NCBI RefSeq assembly: GCF_001598915.1
Contig: NZ_BDAP01000003.1
Location: 248,001-312,000, forward strand
DNA: 64,000 nucleotides
Direction: 5' to 3'
DNA from: Williamsia muralis NBRC 105860
Lineage (GTDB): Bacteria > Actinomycetota > Actinomycetes > Mycobacteriales > Mycobacteriaceae
The notes beneath the pieces are model-generated. The model was not told the origin of the DNA, did no database searches, and saw only the letters and a program-made list of their open reading frames with translations. The position numbers and the translations under genes are program-made. Shown in pieces: positions 36,721 through 45,851 of the stretch; position 1 is the stretch's first letter, and each line of letters starts with the position of its first letter.

Positions 36721-38049
36721 TCATGCGCCGACGGTGGCCGCGGGCCGCGTTCTGGTTCCGGGGATCTCGTGATCCCCGGACTTGCGAAGGTCCAGATACC
36801 GGAACAGCAGCGCGCAGAACACCGCGATCATCAGCAGTGACCAGCCCCAGGTCACCTTGTTGTACTCGATCGCCCGCCCGAACGCCTCCCAGCGATCCGA
36901 GTAGAAGCCGTCGAATGTGAAGCACCCGTAGACACCGAGCCAGGCCGGCCAACTCCGGATGGCCGAGCCCCGCATGAACACCGTCATCAGCAGCGGGAAC
37001 AGCAACATCGAGTAGTAACCCTGGCCCAGCGAGCCGACCAGCCACGACGTGCACAGCAGCACACCGGCCGAAGTGCTCATCCACAGCAGTTCGTCGGTGG
37101 TGCGGTAGTAGCGGTACAGGAACCACAGGCTGAAGGCGGCCATCAGGACAAAGGCGATCCGCAACAACACCACGAGCCAGGTCTGCACGCCGAAGTAGGC
37201 GGCATTGCCGACGATCGAACTGTTGTAGTAGTCGCGCGCCTCGAACAGATACGGCGCGGTGCGGCTCACGAAAGACCGGGGGTCGGCGGACAGCGGCCAC
37301 GCGAGCGCGGTCAGCAGCAGCGGGACCCCGATCGCACCCACGAACACCTTCCACTGACGGTTGAGCAGCGGGAGCAACAGCAGCACGGCAAGAACCGGTT
37401 TGACCGCGAGGGTGAGACCGAGAGGGACACCCGCCCACAGGTCTTTCCGTTTGAGCGCCAACATCATGAACAACAGCTCACCGAGCAACACGAAGGCGTT
37501 GAAGTTCACGAAGATCAAAGTGTGCGACACCGTCTCGGACAGGAAGAAGACGAACAGCACAACGGGCATCACCCACGACCGGACCGAGTACCCGAACATG
37601 CGGGTGATCAGATACGCGCACAGCACGAGCACGGCGGCGGAGACGAAGATGAACAGCCATCGCGCTCGCTCGGGGTCGATGTAACCCAGCGGAGCCATCA
37701 GCAGCGTTCCCGACGGCGGGTACAGGTAGTGAGGGTCGACCGTGTTGTAGTTCTCGGTGTAGATCGGCTCGTTGCGCAGGAATGCCAACGCGGCGCGATA
37801 CACCGGCGAGAAGTCGTCCGTGCGGTCGCCGTCCACGCCCAGGATCACCGTGCGCTGGAACACCATGAGGATTGCCACGGGCCAGAGCACCATCGAGATG
37901 ATGCGGCCTACGTCGACACCCGGGAACAGGACGCGTTCAGCCGTTCCCGTGCGGTTGACCAGGCCGTAACCGGGTCGCTTCCCGTGCTCCCGCCCGACGT
38001 CAGCGGAAGGTTTCTGGTGGTCTCCGGTGGATGGGTCATTGATCGACAC
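36721..38049 (-). CDS. aftC: Alpha-(1->3)-arabinofuranosyltransferase AftC-like (GT87)
   Basis: A 442-aa polytopic membrane glycosyltransferase of the GT-C fold, with about ten transmembrane helices. After the first helix there is a periplasmic loop with DDFSPVYRAALAFLRNEPIY and HYLYPPSGTLLMAPL, where an acidic catalytic residue is expected. In mycobacteria AftC (Rv2673) adds the alpha-1,3 branch to arabinan using decaprenyl-phosphoarabinose. The GT87 family also contains PimE-like mannosyltransferases, so assignment rests partly on its position beside the Rv2672- and Rv2671-like genes. It is the last gene of a ribD-hydrolase-aftC minus-strand run. Confidence 0.85.
   Translation of the reverse strand: MSINDPSTGDHQKPSADVGREHGKRPGYGLVNRTGTAERVLFPGVDVGRIISMVLWPVAILMVFQRTVILGVDGDRTDDFSPVYRAALAFLRNEPIYTENYNTVDPHYLYPPSGTLLMAPLGYIDPERARWLFIFVSAAVLVLCAYLITRMFGYSVRSWVMPVVLFVFFLSETVSHTLIFVNFNAFVLLGELLFMMLALKRKDLWAGVPLGLTLAVKPVLAVLLLLPLLNRQWKVFVGAIGVPLLLTALAWPLSADPRSFVSRTAPYLFEARDYYNSSIVGNAAYFGVQTWLVVLLRIAFVLMAAFSLWFLYRYYRTTDELLWMSTSAGVLLCTSWLVGSLGQGYYSMLLFPLLMTVFMRGSAIRSWPAWLGVYGCFTFDGFYSDRWEAFGRAIEYNKVTWGWSLLMIAVFCALLFRYLDLRKSGDHEIPGTRTRPAATVGA
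36758..36779. terminator. Terminator-like hairpin inside the aftC 3' end
   Basis: A perfect 9-bp stem (36758-36766 with 36771-36779) with a TCGT loop lies within the last 20 codons of aftC. It is 104 bp beyond the hemQ stop. It could terminate hemQ transcripts, but it is coding on the other strand and lacks a T-tract. Confidence 0.3.
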
Positions 38050-38123
38050 TGCCGCACCGTACTACGACAGCGGCCCTGCGCCGTGCCCGACACCACGAAC
38101 CGATGCCGGTCCCGCTGATCCGG

Positions 38124-39785
38124 TCAGGCCGGACACGCACCGGGAGCGGGTGGTTCACCGGAGCGCGCGTAGGCGATGGCCGCTTCCCCGGCACAGTCCG
38201 AGTGCGCCAGCACCGAGTAGCCGAGGCCTTCCCACGAGAGAATCGACGACGTGGCACCGGCGCCGATCAGGGCGCCGTTGATGCCGTCGGACGCGGTGGG
38301 TCCGTTGATGGTGTCGCCCGAGCCGGTGAACATCAGCACCGGCACCGGGATCTCGCCGATGGTCGGCGGGGCGGCACCGGCGGGGAAGCCGTTGCAGCGC
38401 AGGAGGCCCAGTGCCGTGCCGGCACCGGTCAGTGGGTATTGGCGTCCCCATTCGGCGATCAACCCGTCGATCTGGTTGCGTCCGACGGGTTCGAAGGTGT
38501 CGTTGCACTGTGACAACAGCTGACCGTCTGTGCCACGCAGGGCCCGGGCCTGACCTATCGCCGTGCGCAGTGGGCCGAGAGCGCCGCCGTCGGCTGCACT
38601 GAGCATGTCGGCGGCTGTGGTGATGACGGTGGCCCGGTCGCCGGGCGCGAGCGCGATGGTGGTGGTCAGTGCCGCCAGGACGTCGGTATCGGCGATGCCG
38701 TCGAGGCCGCCGGTACGCGCCCGATCGAGCAGGCCGGCGATGACGACGCCGGGGTCGGCGCCGAGGGAGCAGCTGATGGCCCGGCACTGATCGGCGAACA
38801 AGCCGAGTGCCGCGCCGGTGCCCTCGGCGATCTGTTGCCCGGTGGTCTGGGCGTTGGTCGAATACGGCGCCGGCGTGTCGAGGATGAGCCGGGCCAGGTG
38901 GTCGGTGTAGAGCCCTGCGTAGGCGAGTGCCACAGCTGCGCCTTCCCCGACGCCTGCGATACCGATCCGGTCCACCTGCCACACCGTGCGCAGCTTCTCG
39001 AGATCGGCTGCCGCATTGTTGGCGGTGAACTGCACCTGGTGCGGGCTCAGGATTTCCGTACAACCGTCCGACGCCGACGTCCCCGCGGCGGCCAGTCGCT
39101 CCACGCGCGCCGGGTAGTCAGCGGATGAGGTGCTGAAGCCGTTGTTCAGGAGCGTGTTTCGTTCCAGGTTCGTCATACAGTCGAGCGGCGTCGACGCGCC
39201 GGTCCCGCGCCGGTCGACAGCGACCACGGGATGCGCCGACAACAGATTGCGACCGCCACCCTGGGCCAGGCTGAGCAGTGTGCGGGTGGACGGTATGTCG
39301 GTGCCGGAGGTCAGCACCAGCGGAGCAGCGTCGGCGGGCGTGTCGGCCGACCGTGCTCGGACAGCCGAGACCGTGACGGTGTCGATGCTCTGGGTGCCCG
39401 GTGTCACCGAGTTCTCGAAGTTGCCGCACTCGAACGTGACGCCCGGTGCAAGAGCCGTCCCGGGAAACCGCTCCTGGAGATCGTCGCCGCACTCTCGCCA
39501 TGCCAGATCCTGTTTGGGGACTTCGAGGCTCGGCGGCGGCGTCGTGGTCGTCGGGGCCTGCCCTCCGCCGTTGTTCTCTTCGATGACCAGATCCGGCCCG
39601 GGATCGGGGCCGGCGGTACATCCGTTGAGGATGCCCACCGCCACCATCGCTGCCGCCAGCAGGCGCAGTGAGCGGCGACGGGCTGAACGATCCGGGCGGC
39701 TGAGCGACCACATCCGGCCGGTGCGGTCGTCTGTGGTCACAAGAGCGCGCTGCATATCGGCGAGGGTACTGGCGAACGACATCAC
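38124..39785 (-). CDS. Secreted alpha/beta hydrolase-like lipoprotein (Rv2672-type)
   Basis: A 553-aa exported protein. A basic stretch (RSARRRSLR), a hydrophobic segment and a lipobox-like ILNGC (Cys about 56) suggest a lipoprotein. The rest has the alpha/beta hydrolase layout of the tripeptidyl aminopeptidase group: PVVAVDRRGTGAST before the elbow, and LAHSDCAG near the end. At the elbow, however, the sequence is GIAGVGEGAAVAL, with Glu in place of the nucleophile Ser. It corresponds to M. tuberculosis Rv2672, annotated as a secreted protease. The GTG start overlaps the RibD-like stop (GTGA); an ATG follows immediately. Enzymatic activity is doubtful from sequence. Confidence 0.85.
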   Translation of the reverse strand: MMSFASTLADMQRALVTTDDRTGRMWSLSRPDRSARRRSLRLLAAAMVAVGILNGCTAGPDPGPDLVIEENNGGGQAPTTTTPPPSLEVPKQDLAWRECGDDLQERFPGTALAPGVTFECGNFENSVTPGTQSIDTVTVSAVRARSADTPADAAPLVLTSGTDIPSTRTLLSLAQGGGRNLLSAHPVVAVDRRGTGASTPLDCMTNLERNTLLNNGFSTSSADYPARVERLAAAGTSASDGCTEILSPHQVQFTANNAAADLEKLRTVWQVDRIGIAGVGEGAAVALAYAGLYTDHLARLILDTPAPYSTNAQTTGQQIAEGTGAALGLFADQCRAISCSLGADPGVVIAGLLDRARTGGLDGIADTDVLAALTTTIALAPGDRATVITTAADMLSAADGGALGPLRTAIGQARALRGTDGQLLSQCNDTFEPVGRNQIDGLIAEWGRQYPLTGAGTALGLLRCNGFPAGAAPPTIGEIPVPVLMFTGSGDTINGPTASDGINGALIGAGATSSILSWEGLGYSVLAHSDCAGEAAIAYARSGEPPAPGACPA

Positions 39786-40540
39786 CCCTGATCGCGCACC
39801 CAGCGCAGGTACAGGTAGTCCTCGTCGTCGGCGAGGACGTGGGCGCGTCGCATTCCACGTACCGCGTCCGAACCGGCCGTCATGTGTTTGCCACTACCCG
39901 CAGTGACCCTGGGGCTGACCGTCACGCAGAGCTCGTCGACCAGATCTCTGTCGAGCAGCGAACCGAGCAGGGCCGGCCCACCCTCGCACAAGATCTGCGT
40001 CAGGCCGCTGTCGGCAAGGTAGCCGATCGCCTGTGCCGGATCGACTTCCTCCTCGCCGCAGTCGACGACGGTCGCCCCGGCATCGCGGAGCCGAGCGCGA
40101 GCGCCTGCGGGGGCCGAACGGCAGGTGAGGACGATGGTGCTCGGTGCGAGAGTGAAATCACCCTCTCCGGGAACCGGGATGGTGAGTGTGTTGCTCACCA
40201 GGGCGAGCGCCGCGGCCGCCGGCCGGCCATCGGCCGTTCGCAGCTCGCCGAGCAGGGGATGTGGCCGAACCGGCCCGTATCCCTCGGTGACAGCGGTGCG
40301 GGCACCCACCACGATGACGTCGGCCAGTGCCCGCAGAACCGAGAACAACCGCTGGTCACCCGACGACCCCAGGGCTCCGGATCGCCCTGCGACCGTTGCC
40401 ATCCCGTCGATCGACGCGATCATGTTGGCGCGTACCCGGGCGACGCCCGTCTGACCCACCGGATAGGCGTAGAGGGCGGCGAGCGCCTTGTCGTCGAGGT
40501 CACCGGTTGTGAGCTGGGTCGCTTTGCGCAGTGGGTACAC
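39782..40540 (-). CDS. RibD C-terminal reductase domain protein (Rv2671-type)
   Basis: A 252-aa stand-alone pyrimidine reductase / dihydrofolate-reductase-like protein. The RibD_C domain shows RANMIASIDGMATVAGRSG, a NADPH-binding VIVVGARTAV, and the C-terminal ILCEGGPALLGSLLDRDLVD. In riboflavin synthesis this domain reduces the ribosyl of the deaminated pyrimidine. In M. tuberculosis Rv2671 has dihydrofolate-reductase-like activity. No deaminase domain is present, so it is not full RibD. The gene heads a minus-strand run (reductase, secreted hydrolase, aftC) with a 4-bp overlap. It diverges from zapE by 34 bp. Confidence 0.88.
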   Translation of the reverse strand: MYPLRKATQLTTGDLDDKALAALYAYPVGQTGVARVRANMIASIDGMATVAGRSGALGSSGDQRLFSVLRALADVIVVGARTAVTEGYGPVRPHPLLGELRTADGRPAAAALALVSNTLTIPVPGEGDFTLAPSTIVLTCRSAPAGARARLRDAGATVVDCGEEEVDPAQAIGYLADSGLTQILCEGGPALLGSLLDRDLVDELCVTVSPRVTAGSGKHMTAGSDAVRGMRRAHVLADDEDYLYLRWVRDQG

Positions 40541-40574
40541 ACAGCCATTCTCGTCACGTCGCTAGGCTCGGCGC

Positions 40575-41588
40575 ATGCCAGCACGTTTGAGTGACCGCAC
40601 TCCGCAGGTCGCGCCCGAGGCCCTCGTCGATGAGATGGTGCCCCCCTCGATGTTCGACGAGGTCAGTTTCGACTCGTATATTCCCGACCCCAACGAGCCG
40701 AGCCAGGCCGAGGCGGTCAAGGCCGCGCGCAGCTTCGTCGAACGCGCGACCAAGGCAAAGGGGGGCAAGCGTGGCCTCTTCGGGCGCAAGTCCGCGCCGC
40801 AGCAAGGGCTGGGCCTCTACCTTGACGGCGGTTTCGGCGTCGGCAAGACCCACCTCCTCGCGTCGATCTATCACGCGATGCCGGGACCCAAGGCGTTCGC
40901 TACCTTCGTGGAGGTCACCCACGTCGTCGGAGCTCTCGGCTTCGCCAATGCCCTCGAGCGGCTCTCGGACCACTCCGTGCTGTGTATCGACGAGTTCGAG
41001 CTCGACGACCCGGGCGACACCATGCTGGTGTCGCGACTGCTGACCGAACTGTCGGCCAAGGGCGTCTCCATCGTCGCCACGTCCAACACCCTGCCGGGGC
41101 AACTCGGCGAGGGTCGTTTCGCCGCGCAGGACTTCTTGCGAGAGATCAAGAAGTTGGCGGCGGTGTTCGAGGCCATCCGCGTCGACGGCCCCGACTACCG
41201 GCACCGCGACCTACCGCCGGCCCCGCCACCCCACAGCGACGCAGAGCTCGAGAACCTGGCCGAGAGCACTCCCGGCGCCACCTTGGACAACTTCGACGAA
41301 CTCTGCGCACACCTGGCCAAGCTGCATCCCTCCAAGTACAAGGCGCTCGTGGAGGGCGTCACCCTGGCGTGCGTGGAAGGTGTGCACCCCGCTGCGGATC
41401 AGACGGTCGCGTTGCGTCTCGTGGTGCTGGCCGACCGCCTCTACGACGCCGGAACCCCGCTCATGGTCTCGGGTTCGAAGCTGGACGAGATCTTCACCGA
41501 GGAGATGCTCGCCGGTGGCTACCGCAAGAAGTACCTCCGTGCGACATCGCGTCTGCTCGCACTGTCACGGTTCGCGGAATCGGCGTAG
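40575..41588 (+). CDS. zapE: Cell division protein ZapE (AFG1-like ATPase)
   Basis: A 337-aa AFG1/ZapE-family P-loop ATPase. Walker A is GGFGVGKTHLL and Walker B is LCIDEFELDDPGD, with sensor 1 in IVATSNTLPGQLG. The N-terminal 90 residues are family-specific (VPPSMFDEVSFDSYIPDPNE). ZapE promotes Z-ring stability in Gram-negatives; the actinobacterial role is not established. The ATG start follows AGGCTCGGCGC. It corresponds to Rv2670c. It converges on the GNAT gene with a 10-bp gap. Confidence 0.9.
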   Translation: MPARLSDRTPQVAPEALVDEMVPPSMFDEVSFDSYIPDPNEPSQAEAVKAARSFVERATKAKGGKRGLFGRKSAPQQGLGLYLDGGFGVGKTHLLASIYHAMPGPKAFATFVEVTHVVGALGFANALERLSDHSVLCIDEFELDDPGDTMLVSRLLTELSAKGVSIVATSNTLPGQLGEGRFAAQDFLREIKKLAAVFEAIRVDGPDYRHRDLPPAPPPHSDAELENLAESTPGATLDNFDELCAHLAKLHPSKYKALVEGVTLACVEGVHPAADQTVALRLVVLADRLYDAGTPLMVSGSKLDEIFTEEMLAGGYRKKYLRATSRLLALSRFAESA

Positions 41589-41598
41589 CCCTTCAGGG

Positions 41599-42177
41599 TC
41601 AATGCAGATCCGACGTCGGCGGGGGAGTGCGCGCGAGCACGTAGTCGCTGCAGCGCTTGCCGCCGACGACAAATGACTTGCGCCCCACGATGGTGAAACC
41701 CATCTTCTCGTAGAACCGTTGCGCTCGGCGGTTCTGCTCGTTCACGCCGAGCCAGATGCGGGCGCTGCCCTGCTCGGCGGCGTGCGCGAGCGCTGCCGAC
41801 ATCAACGCCGCGGACACCGCTCCGCCGTGAAAGCCGGGTAGCACGTACAACTTCGACACCATCGTCAGCGGGCGTTCCGGAATGGCCGCGAGGACCTCGG
41901 TGTCGTCGGGTTCGGAGTCGATGAGGAGTGCGTACCCCACGATGGCACCGGAGGCGCTGTCCGTTGCCTTCAGGACGTGATGATCGGGCTCGCTGAGATA
42001 CCTGCGGAAGTGCTGACCCGACAATGTGGCCGCGATGAAGTGCGCGACGTCGTCGGCGCTCAGATCCGGAGGGCAGGCCAGGGGGAAGGTCGCGGCCGCG
42101 ACCTCCGCCAATTGGTCGGCGTCGGTGGGATCGTCGGTGAAGTTCACCAGTATCTCGGGACCGCTCACGACGATCAT
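41599..42177 (-). CDS. GNAT family N-acetyltransferase
   Basis: A 192-aa single-domain GNAT. The core has VGYALLIDSEPDD (beta-strand), KLYVLPGFHGGAVSAALM as motif A (with the Q/R-x-x-G-x-G/A loop altered), and RRAQRFYEKMGFTIVGRKSF as motif B. The acceptor is unknown. It matches Rv2669 by position after the zapE-type gene. It is convergent with zapE. A 43-bp gap separates it from the small hypothetical gene upstream on the same strand. Confidence 0.88.
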   Translation of the reverse strand: MIVVSGPEILVNFTDDPTDADQLAEVAAATFPLACPPDLSADDVAHFIAATLSGQHFRRYLSEPDHHVLKATDSASGAIVGYALLIDSEPDDTEVLAAIPERPLTMVSKLYVLPGFHGGAVSAALMSAALAHAAEQGSARIWLGVNEQNRRAQRFYEKMGFTIVGRKSFVVGGKRCSDYVLARTPPPTSDLH

Positions 42178-42220
42178 CTCAACACGGGCGTACGCGGGCC
42201 GCTCAGCCGCGTGAGGTCTC

Positions 42221-42430
42221 TCAGCGTGAGCTGGTGGCCAGCTCGGCCTGGCCGGACACGAGTTGCTGCGCAGCGGCGTGCAGGGCCCGTTCCCGTTCCT
42301 CGATGTTGCTGTGCTCGCGGCTGATCGGCAGCAACTCGATCAGGATCTGGCTTCCGCTGACCGAGTACCCGTTGGTGCTCGCCCAGTTGAGGGTGTACTG
42401 CAAGACGTCGCGGTCGAGAGTGTCGTTCAT
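42221..42430 (-). CDS. Small hypothetical protein
   Basis: A 69-aa soluble protein (starting MNDTLDRDVLQYTLNWA) without a recognised domain. It has mixed helix/strand character and a C-terminal helix (RERALHAAAQQLVSGQAEL). ATG 42430 is chosen because AGGAATTCC precedes it on the minus strand; the frame is open to 42478. It lies 43 bp upstream of the GNAT gene and may be co-transcribed. High GC3 supports coding. Function is unknown. Confidence 0.6.
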   Translation of the reverse strand: MNDTLDRDVLQYTLNWASTNGYSVSGSQILIELLPISREHSNIEERERALHAAAQQLVSGQAELATSSR

Positions 42431-42481
42431 GGAATTCCTGTGACTCGATGTGATGAACAATCCGTCCGTACCCGTCACATG

Positions 42482-42510
42482 AGAATGACCCGGGGTCGCC
42501 GGGTCATTCT
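42482..42510. terminator. Intrinsic terminator after the minus-strand tRNA cluster
   Basis: An 11-bp stem (42482-42492 with 42500-42510) with a 7-nt loop lies 11 nt beyond tRNA-Val(GAC) on the minus strand. The tRNA transcription unit reads into it. Confidence 0.7.
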
Positions 42511-42520
42511 GTGGTGCAGG

Positions 42521-42595
42521 TGGTGCGCGATACAGGGATTGAACCTGTGACCTCTTCCGTGTCAGGGAAGCGCTCTCCCGCTGAGCTAATCGCGC
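42521..42595 (-). tRNA. tRNA-Val(GAC)
   Basis: A complete cloverleaf reads on the minus strand. The acceptor GCGCGAT pairs with ATCGCGC and CCA is encoded. The anticodon stem CTTCC/GGAAG encloses loop CTGACAC, giving anticodon GAC. The T-arm carries GGTTCAATCC. Confidence 0.95.
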
Positions 42596-42623
42596 GAGAT
42601 TGTGTTCAGTTGTCGAACTGATC

Positions 42624-42697
42624 TGGAGGCGGCGACGGGAATCGAACCCGTGTGCACGGCTTTGCAGGCCGTTGCCTCACCACTCGGCCACACCGCC
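42624..42697 (-). tRNA. tRNA-Cys(GCA)
   Basis: The acceptor GGCGGTG pairs with CGCCGCC, followed by T and encoded CCA. The anticodon loop CTGCAAA, within stem ACGGC/GCCGT, reads GCA. The T-arm has GGTTCGATTCC. Confidence 0.95.
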
Positions 42698-42719
42698 ACG
42701 GTGGAAATATCGTGCTCCG

Positions 42720-42792
42720 AGCGGATGACGGGATTCGAACCCGCGACCCTCACCTTGGCAAGGTGATGCGCTACCAGCTGCGCTACATCCGC
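42720..42792 (-). tRNA. tRNA-Gly(GCC)
   Basis: The acceptor GCGGATG pairs with CATCCGC. The anticodon loop TTGCCAA within stem TCACC/GGTGA reads GCC. The T-arm has GGTTCGAATCC. The 3' CCA is not encoded, unlike in its two neighbours. Confidence 0.95.
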
Positions 42793-42988
42793 ATGCACCC
42801 TGAAAACTGCTGCTCTGGGTGCGAACGTGAACATTATCGGACGTACCCGCAAAGCAACAAATCCGCTGGTCAAACGGTCGGTTGCGGAACGATCCCCAGG
42901 TCACGGGCCGCGGCGACACCCGGGGTGAATCGAGTCGATGTGATTTGGGTTCCGGCGGGGTGTGCGTGTTAATGTCTTTCGGTCGCAG

Positions 42989-43007
42989 ACCCCGGTTCAG
43001 CCGGGGT
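42989..43007 (+). promoter_or_regulatory. Hairpin just upstream of tRNA-Val(CAC)
   Basis: A perfect 7-bp stem (42989-42995 with 43001-43007) with a TTCAG loop ends 8 nt before the mature tRNA 5' end. A -10-like TAATGT lies at about 42971. It may be a feature of the tRNA precursor. Confidence 0.35.
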
Positions 43008-43015
43008 AGACGTCA

Positions 43016-43087
43016 GGTCCCGTGGCTCAGTGGAAGAGCGTCCCGTTCACACCGGGAAGGTCGCTGGTTCGATCCCAGCCGGGACCA
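43016..43087 (+). tRNA. tRNA-Val(CAC)
   Basis: The acceptor GGTCCCG pairs with CGGGACC with discriminator A. The anticodon stem TCCCG/CGGGA encloses loop TTCACAC, giving anticodon CAC. The T-arm carries GGTTCGATCCC. CCA is not encoded. It is transcribed opposite to the other three tRNA genes, giving a second valine isoacceptor within 500 bp. Confidence 0.95.
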
Positions 43088-43209
43088 CTTCATCTCCCGT
43101 TCAATCGACTGACGTTCGTGCGCAGTCCTGTTGCATCTCCCGTGTTGCCGAGTTCCGTAGAGTTGCCGGAAAAGGTTTGCAAACGGTCAATTTCGGACAA
43201 AGGAACGTC

Positions 43210-43656
43210 ATGCCTGATGACGCGAAAGTCGATGCCGACGAAGAACGGTCCCAGGGCGGGATTCTCTCCGCGATCGGCAACAAGCGTGACCAGATTCGGG
43301 AGCAACGCCGCCTGAATCTCATCTACCGCTGTTGTGTCGGTGTGGTCGGAACGGGCGTCCTTCTCGTGGGTATCGCGGCGATCCCTTACCCCGGTCCCGG
43401 ATGGTTGATCGTGTTCGCCGGTCTGGGCATCCTCGCGTCCGAGTTCGACTGGGCGCGCCGCCTGCTCCATTTCGCGCGCAGCAAGTACGACGCATGGATG
43501 GACTGGATCAAGAAGCAACACTGGACGGTCCAGGCGGCATTCGCCATCCTGACCTGCGCCATCGTGCTCCTGACGCTCTGGCTGCTCGGCGCGCTCGAGA
43601 TGGCGGCCGGCTGGATCGGTCTCGATTGGTCGTGGCTGAAGAGCCCGATTCTGTAA
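43210..43656 (+). CDS. PGPGW (TIGR02611-type) transmembrane protein
   Basis: A 148-aa membrane protein with an acidic N-terminus. A pair of helices (about 38-60 and 63-78) flanks the signature PYPGPGWLIVFAGLGILASE, and a C-terminal transmembrane helix (about 107-125) follows. This is the PGPGW/TIGR02611 family, of unknown function. ATG 43210 is supported by AAAGGAACGTC; the longer frame enters tRNA-Val(CAC) and is not real. It lies downstream of the tRNA and upstream of thrS. Confidence 0.85.
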   Translation: MPDDAKVDADEERSQGGILSAIGNKRDQIREQRRLNLIYRCCVGVVGTGVLLVGIAAIPYPGPGWLIVFAGLGILASEFDWARRLLHFARSKYDAWMDWIKKQHWTVQAAFAILTCAIVLLTLWLLGALEMAAGWIGLDWSWLKSPIL

Positions 43657-43778
43657 TCGCGCCAGAACTTCTCGGCGACCGGTAGGGGGTAGTGGGTCCG
43701 CCGGGCACTACGATCATGGACTGATACGCCAGCTCGGCCGTGCCGGTCGAGTGGTCTGCCTCGACAAGGAGTTTCCTG

Positions 43779-45851
43779 GTGCCCGAGAACGCCGCCGCCC
43801 CGCCCCCAGCCACGATCACGGTGGCGGCCGGGACCACTGTGGGGGCGGCTCTGCGCGACAGCGGTCATCCCAACAAGGGGCCCGAGGCGATCGTCGTGGT
43901 CCGCGACGCGGAAGGGACGCTTCGCGACCTGTCGTGGTCGCCCACGAGCGATGCGGTGGTCGAGCCCGTTGCGGCCAACACCGACGACGGACGCAGCGTC
44001 ATCAGGCACTCGGCTGCACATGTGCTGGCGCAGGCGGTTCAGGATCTGGACCCCAAGGCCAAACTGGGGATCGGACCGCCGATCGAGAACGGTTTCTACT
44101 ACGACTTCGATGTCGAGGACCCGTTCACGCCTGACGATCTGACCGCGCTCGAGAAGAAGATGAAGCAGATCATCAAGTCCGGTCAGCGCTTCTCCAGGCG
44201 CGTGTACGAGTCGGTCGACGCGGCGAAGGCCGAACTGGCCGGGGAACCGTACAAGCTCGAATTGGTCGACGACAAGGGTTCGGCCGACGACCCCGAGGTG
44301 ATGGAGGTCGGGGGTGGCGAACTCACCGCCTACGACAACCTCAATCCTCGCACCGGCGAACGGATCTGGGGCGATCTCTGCCGGGGTCCGCACGTGCCCA
44401 CCACCAAGTACATCACCGCGTTCAAGCTGACCCGCAGTTCGGCGGCATACTGGCGCGGCGACCAGGACAACGCGGACCTGCAGCGCATCTACGGCACGGC
44501 CTGGGAATCGGCCGAGGCGATGGACGCCTACCTCGAGTTGCTGGCCGAGGCCGAACGCCGCGACCACCGAAAGCTCGGTGCCGAACTCGATCTGTTCAGC
44601 TTCCCCGACGCGCTGGGCTCGGGTCTGCCGGTGTTCCATCCCAAGGGCGGCATCATCCGCAAGGAACTCGAGGACTACTCGCGCCAGCGGCACATCGCCG
44701 AGGGCTACGAGTTCGTGAACACCCCGCACATCACCAAGAGCAACCTGTACGAGATCTCCGGTCACCTCGATTGGTACCGCGATGGCATGTTCCCGGCCAT
44801 GCACCTCGACGCCGAACTCGACGACGACGGCGAGGTGCGCAAGCCCGGCCAGGACTACTACCTCAAGCCGATGAACTGCCCGATGCACAACCTGATCTTC
44901 AACGCACGGGGCCGCTCCTACCGGGAGTTGCCACTGCGGCTCTTCGAGTTCGGGTCGGTGTACCGGTACGAGAAGTCGGGAGTCATCCACGGCCTCACCA
45001 GGGTTCGCGGAATGACTCAGGACGACGCGCACATCTACTGCACTCGCGAACAGATGCGGGCCGAGCTCACCACCACCCTGAACTTCGTACTCGGACTGCT
45101 CAAGGACTACGGCCTCGACGATTTCTACCTCGAACTGTCGACCAGGGATCCGAAGAAGTCCGTGGGTTCGGACGAGGTCTGGGAAGAGGCGACGGCCACC
45201 CTTGCCGAGGTCGGCGAGGCATCCGGTCTGCGGTTGGTGCCCGATCCCGGTGGGGCCGCGTTCTATGGTCCGAAGATCTCGGTACAGGTCAAGGATGCGC
45301 TGGGCCGAAACTGGCAGATGTCGACCATTCAGCTCGACTTCAATCTGCCGGAGCGATTCGAGATGGAGTACACCGGTGCCGACGGGTCCAAGCACCGGCC
45401 GGTGATGATCCACCGAGCGTTGTTCGGATCCATCGAGCGGTTCTTCGGTGTGCTCACCGAGCACTACGCCGGCGCCTTCCCGGCGTGGCTGTCCCCGGTG
45501 CAGGTTGTCGGCATCCCGGTCGCGGACGCGTTCGTTCCCCATCTCGACGGTGTCGTGACACAGCTGAGGTCGCTCGGCGTCCGTGCCGAGGTCGACGGTT
45601 CGGACGACCGGATGCAGAAGAAGATCCGCAATCACACAACCGGCAAGGTCCCGTTCATGTTGCTGGCCGGCGAACGTGACGTGGAGGCCGGCGCCGTCAG
45701 TTTCCGTTTCCGTGACGGCACACAGGTCAACGGGGTTGCGGTCGCGGACGCGGTCACCCTGATCGCCGACTGGGTCGCCCAGCGTCGCAACGAATCCCCG
45801 ACCGCCGAACTGATCGCGACGCCTGCCGACGCTGCCGGGGAGGCCCGGTGA
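43779..45851 (+). CDS. thrS: Threonine--tRNA ligase
   Basis: A 690-aa class II aminoacyl-tRNA synthetase. It has an N-terminal TGS domain (about 10-70) and an SAD editing domain with [11 protein letters not shown] and a late CRGPHVP Cys. The catalytic core includes [12 protein letters not shown] and the motif 2 region [13 protein letters not shown]...RGMTQDDAH, and a C-terminal anticodon-binding domain begins at about 590. GTG 43779 is chosen for AAGGAG (43766-43771) 7 nt upstream. The stop overlaps the next gene's GTG (GTGA). It heads the thrS-HIT-pgsA-patA-pimA operon matching Rv2614c-Rv2610c. No T-box motif precedes it. Confidence 0.97.
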   Translation: MPENAAAPPPATITVAAGTTVGAALRDSGHPNKGPEAIVVVRDAEGTLRDLSWSPTSDAVVEPVAANTDDGRSVIRHSAAHVLAQAVQDLDPKAKLGIGPPIENGFYYDFDVEDPFTPDDLTALEKKMKQIIKSGQRFSRRVYESVDAAKAELAGEPYKLELVDDKGSADDPEVMEVGGGELTAYDNLNPRTGERIWGDLCRGPHVPTTKYITAFKLTRSSAAYWRGDQDNADLQRIYGTAWESAEAMDAYLELLAEAERRDHRKLGAELDLFSFPDALGSGLPVFHPKGGIIRKELEDYSRQRHIAEGYEFVNTPHITKSNLYEISGHLDWYRDGMFPAMHLDAELDDDGEVRKPGQDYYLKPMNCPMHNLIFNARGRSYRELPLRLFEFGSVYRYEKSGVIHGLTRVRGMTQDDAHIYCTREQMRAELTTTLNFVLGLLKDYGLDDFYLELSTRDPKKSVGSDEVWEEATATLAEVGEASGLRLVPDPGGAAFYGPKISVQVKDALGRNWQMSTIQLDFNLPERFEMEYTGADGSKHRPVMIHRALFGSIERFFGVLTEHYAGAFPAWLSPVQVVGIPVADAFVPHLDGVVTQLRSLGVRAEVDGSDDRMQKKIRNHTTGKVPFMLLAGERDVEAGAVSFRFRDGTQVNGVAVADAVTLIADWVAQRRNESPTAELIATPADAAGEAR

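Noticed and set aside
42598-43015. CRISPR-like array or mobile element at the tRNA cluster
   Set aside because: No repeated spacer pattern, integrase, transposase or direct-repeat attachment site was seen around the four tRNA genes.
43030-43209. N-terminal extension of the PGPGW protein
   Set aside because: The first codons lie inside tRNA-Val(CAC); ATG 43210 has an AAAGGA site.
43657-43778. Possible T-box leader before thrS
   Set aside because: The conserved T-box sequence (AGGGTGG-ACCGCG type) and a following terminator are absent.
43386-45635. 749-codon minus-strand open frame opposite thrS
   Set aside because: It is a shadow of the well-supported thrS and PGPGW genes, with His/Arg/Gly-biased composition.
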